Positions 33,646 through 36,947 of a DNA stretch of 36,947 nt are shown here, in pieces. Position 1 is the stretch's first letter, and the number at the start of each line of letters is the position of its first letter. Source of the stretch: Nocardia tenerifensis NBRC 101015 (GTDB lineage: Bacteria > Actinomycetota > Actinomycetes > Mycobacteriales > Mycobacteriaceae); NCBI RefSeq assembly GCF_000308715.1, contig NZ_BAGH01000007.1:1-36947 (forward strand). Direction: 5' to 3'. The notes under the pieces were generated by a model. That model was not told where the DNA came from, did no database searches, and saw only the letters and a program-made list of their open reading frames with translations. Made by a program: the position numbers and the translations under genes.

Positions 33646-36947
<3,302 letters not shown>

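Overview
The window is very GC-rich, densely coded chromosomal DNA from a mycolic-acid actinobacterium, most likely Nocardia or a close relative. The strongest evidence is the galactan pair at the right end, glf (UDP-galactopyranose mutase) and glfT2 (galactofuranosyltransferase). These are joined by genes that keep the order and relative orientation of Mycobacterium tuberculosis Rv3808c-Rv3818: a PGRP-type amidase (Rv3811-like), a Cof-type HAD hydrolase (Rv3813c-like), tandem PlsC-type acyltransferases (Rv3814c-3816c-like) and an MBL-fold/Rieske protein (Rv3818-like). Correspondences to M. tuberculosis are from memory of that locus, not from a search. I saw no rRNA, tRNA, CRISPR array, insertion sequence or phage gene.

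Layout. 1-5.1 kb: a YdcZ-type transporter entering from the left edge with an apparent frameshift, the MBL/Rieske protein, a lipoprotein and two acyltransferases. 5.1-21.4 kb is an accessory block splitting the conserved cluster: an AraC regulator divergent from an NmrA-like protein; a copper operon (copZ, an exported HVHP-repeat protein, Cu(I)-ATPase) under a CsoR-type operator; a GntR regulator plus di-iron hydroxylase operon; and a minus-strand series made of an OppBCD-type peptide importer, two tandem solute-binding lipoproteins with the vestige of a third, an unknown membrane protein and an MFS transporter. 21.5-28.4 kb returns to envelope genes: a membrane protein with a Pro/Gln-rich tail, the HAD hydrolase, the PGRP amidase, and a divergent SpoIID/LytB protein. 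28.4-33.6 kb is a second accessory block: a MarR/EamA pair of PecS/PecM type, a TipAL-like MerR regulator, two small membrane proteins, and a TetR/SDR divergent pair around a large inverted repeat. 33.85 kb to the right edge holds glf and glfT2, overlapping by 4 bp; glfT2 runs off the window.

How it fits together. The conserved backbone serves envelope assembly: galactan synthesis, peptidoglycan cutting and acyl-lipid synthesis. The most interesting pairing is the amidase with the SpoIID-like protein. Both carry a putative LGFP wall-binding module and a repetitive low-complexity linker, and they diverge from a short region containing three 9-bp-spaced TCACA direct repeats that resemble MtrA sites. 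By analogy with Bacillus SpoIIP/SpoIID, one enzyme would strip stem peptides and the other cut the denuded glycan. The accessory blocks are mainly regulator-plus-target modules, several with a readable operator. Several genes (glf, the TetR gene, perhaps the first acyltransferase) look leaderless, with a TANNNT box just ahead of the start codon.
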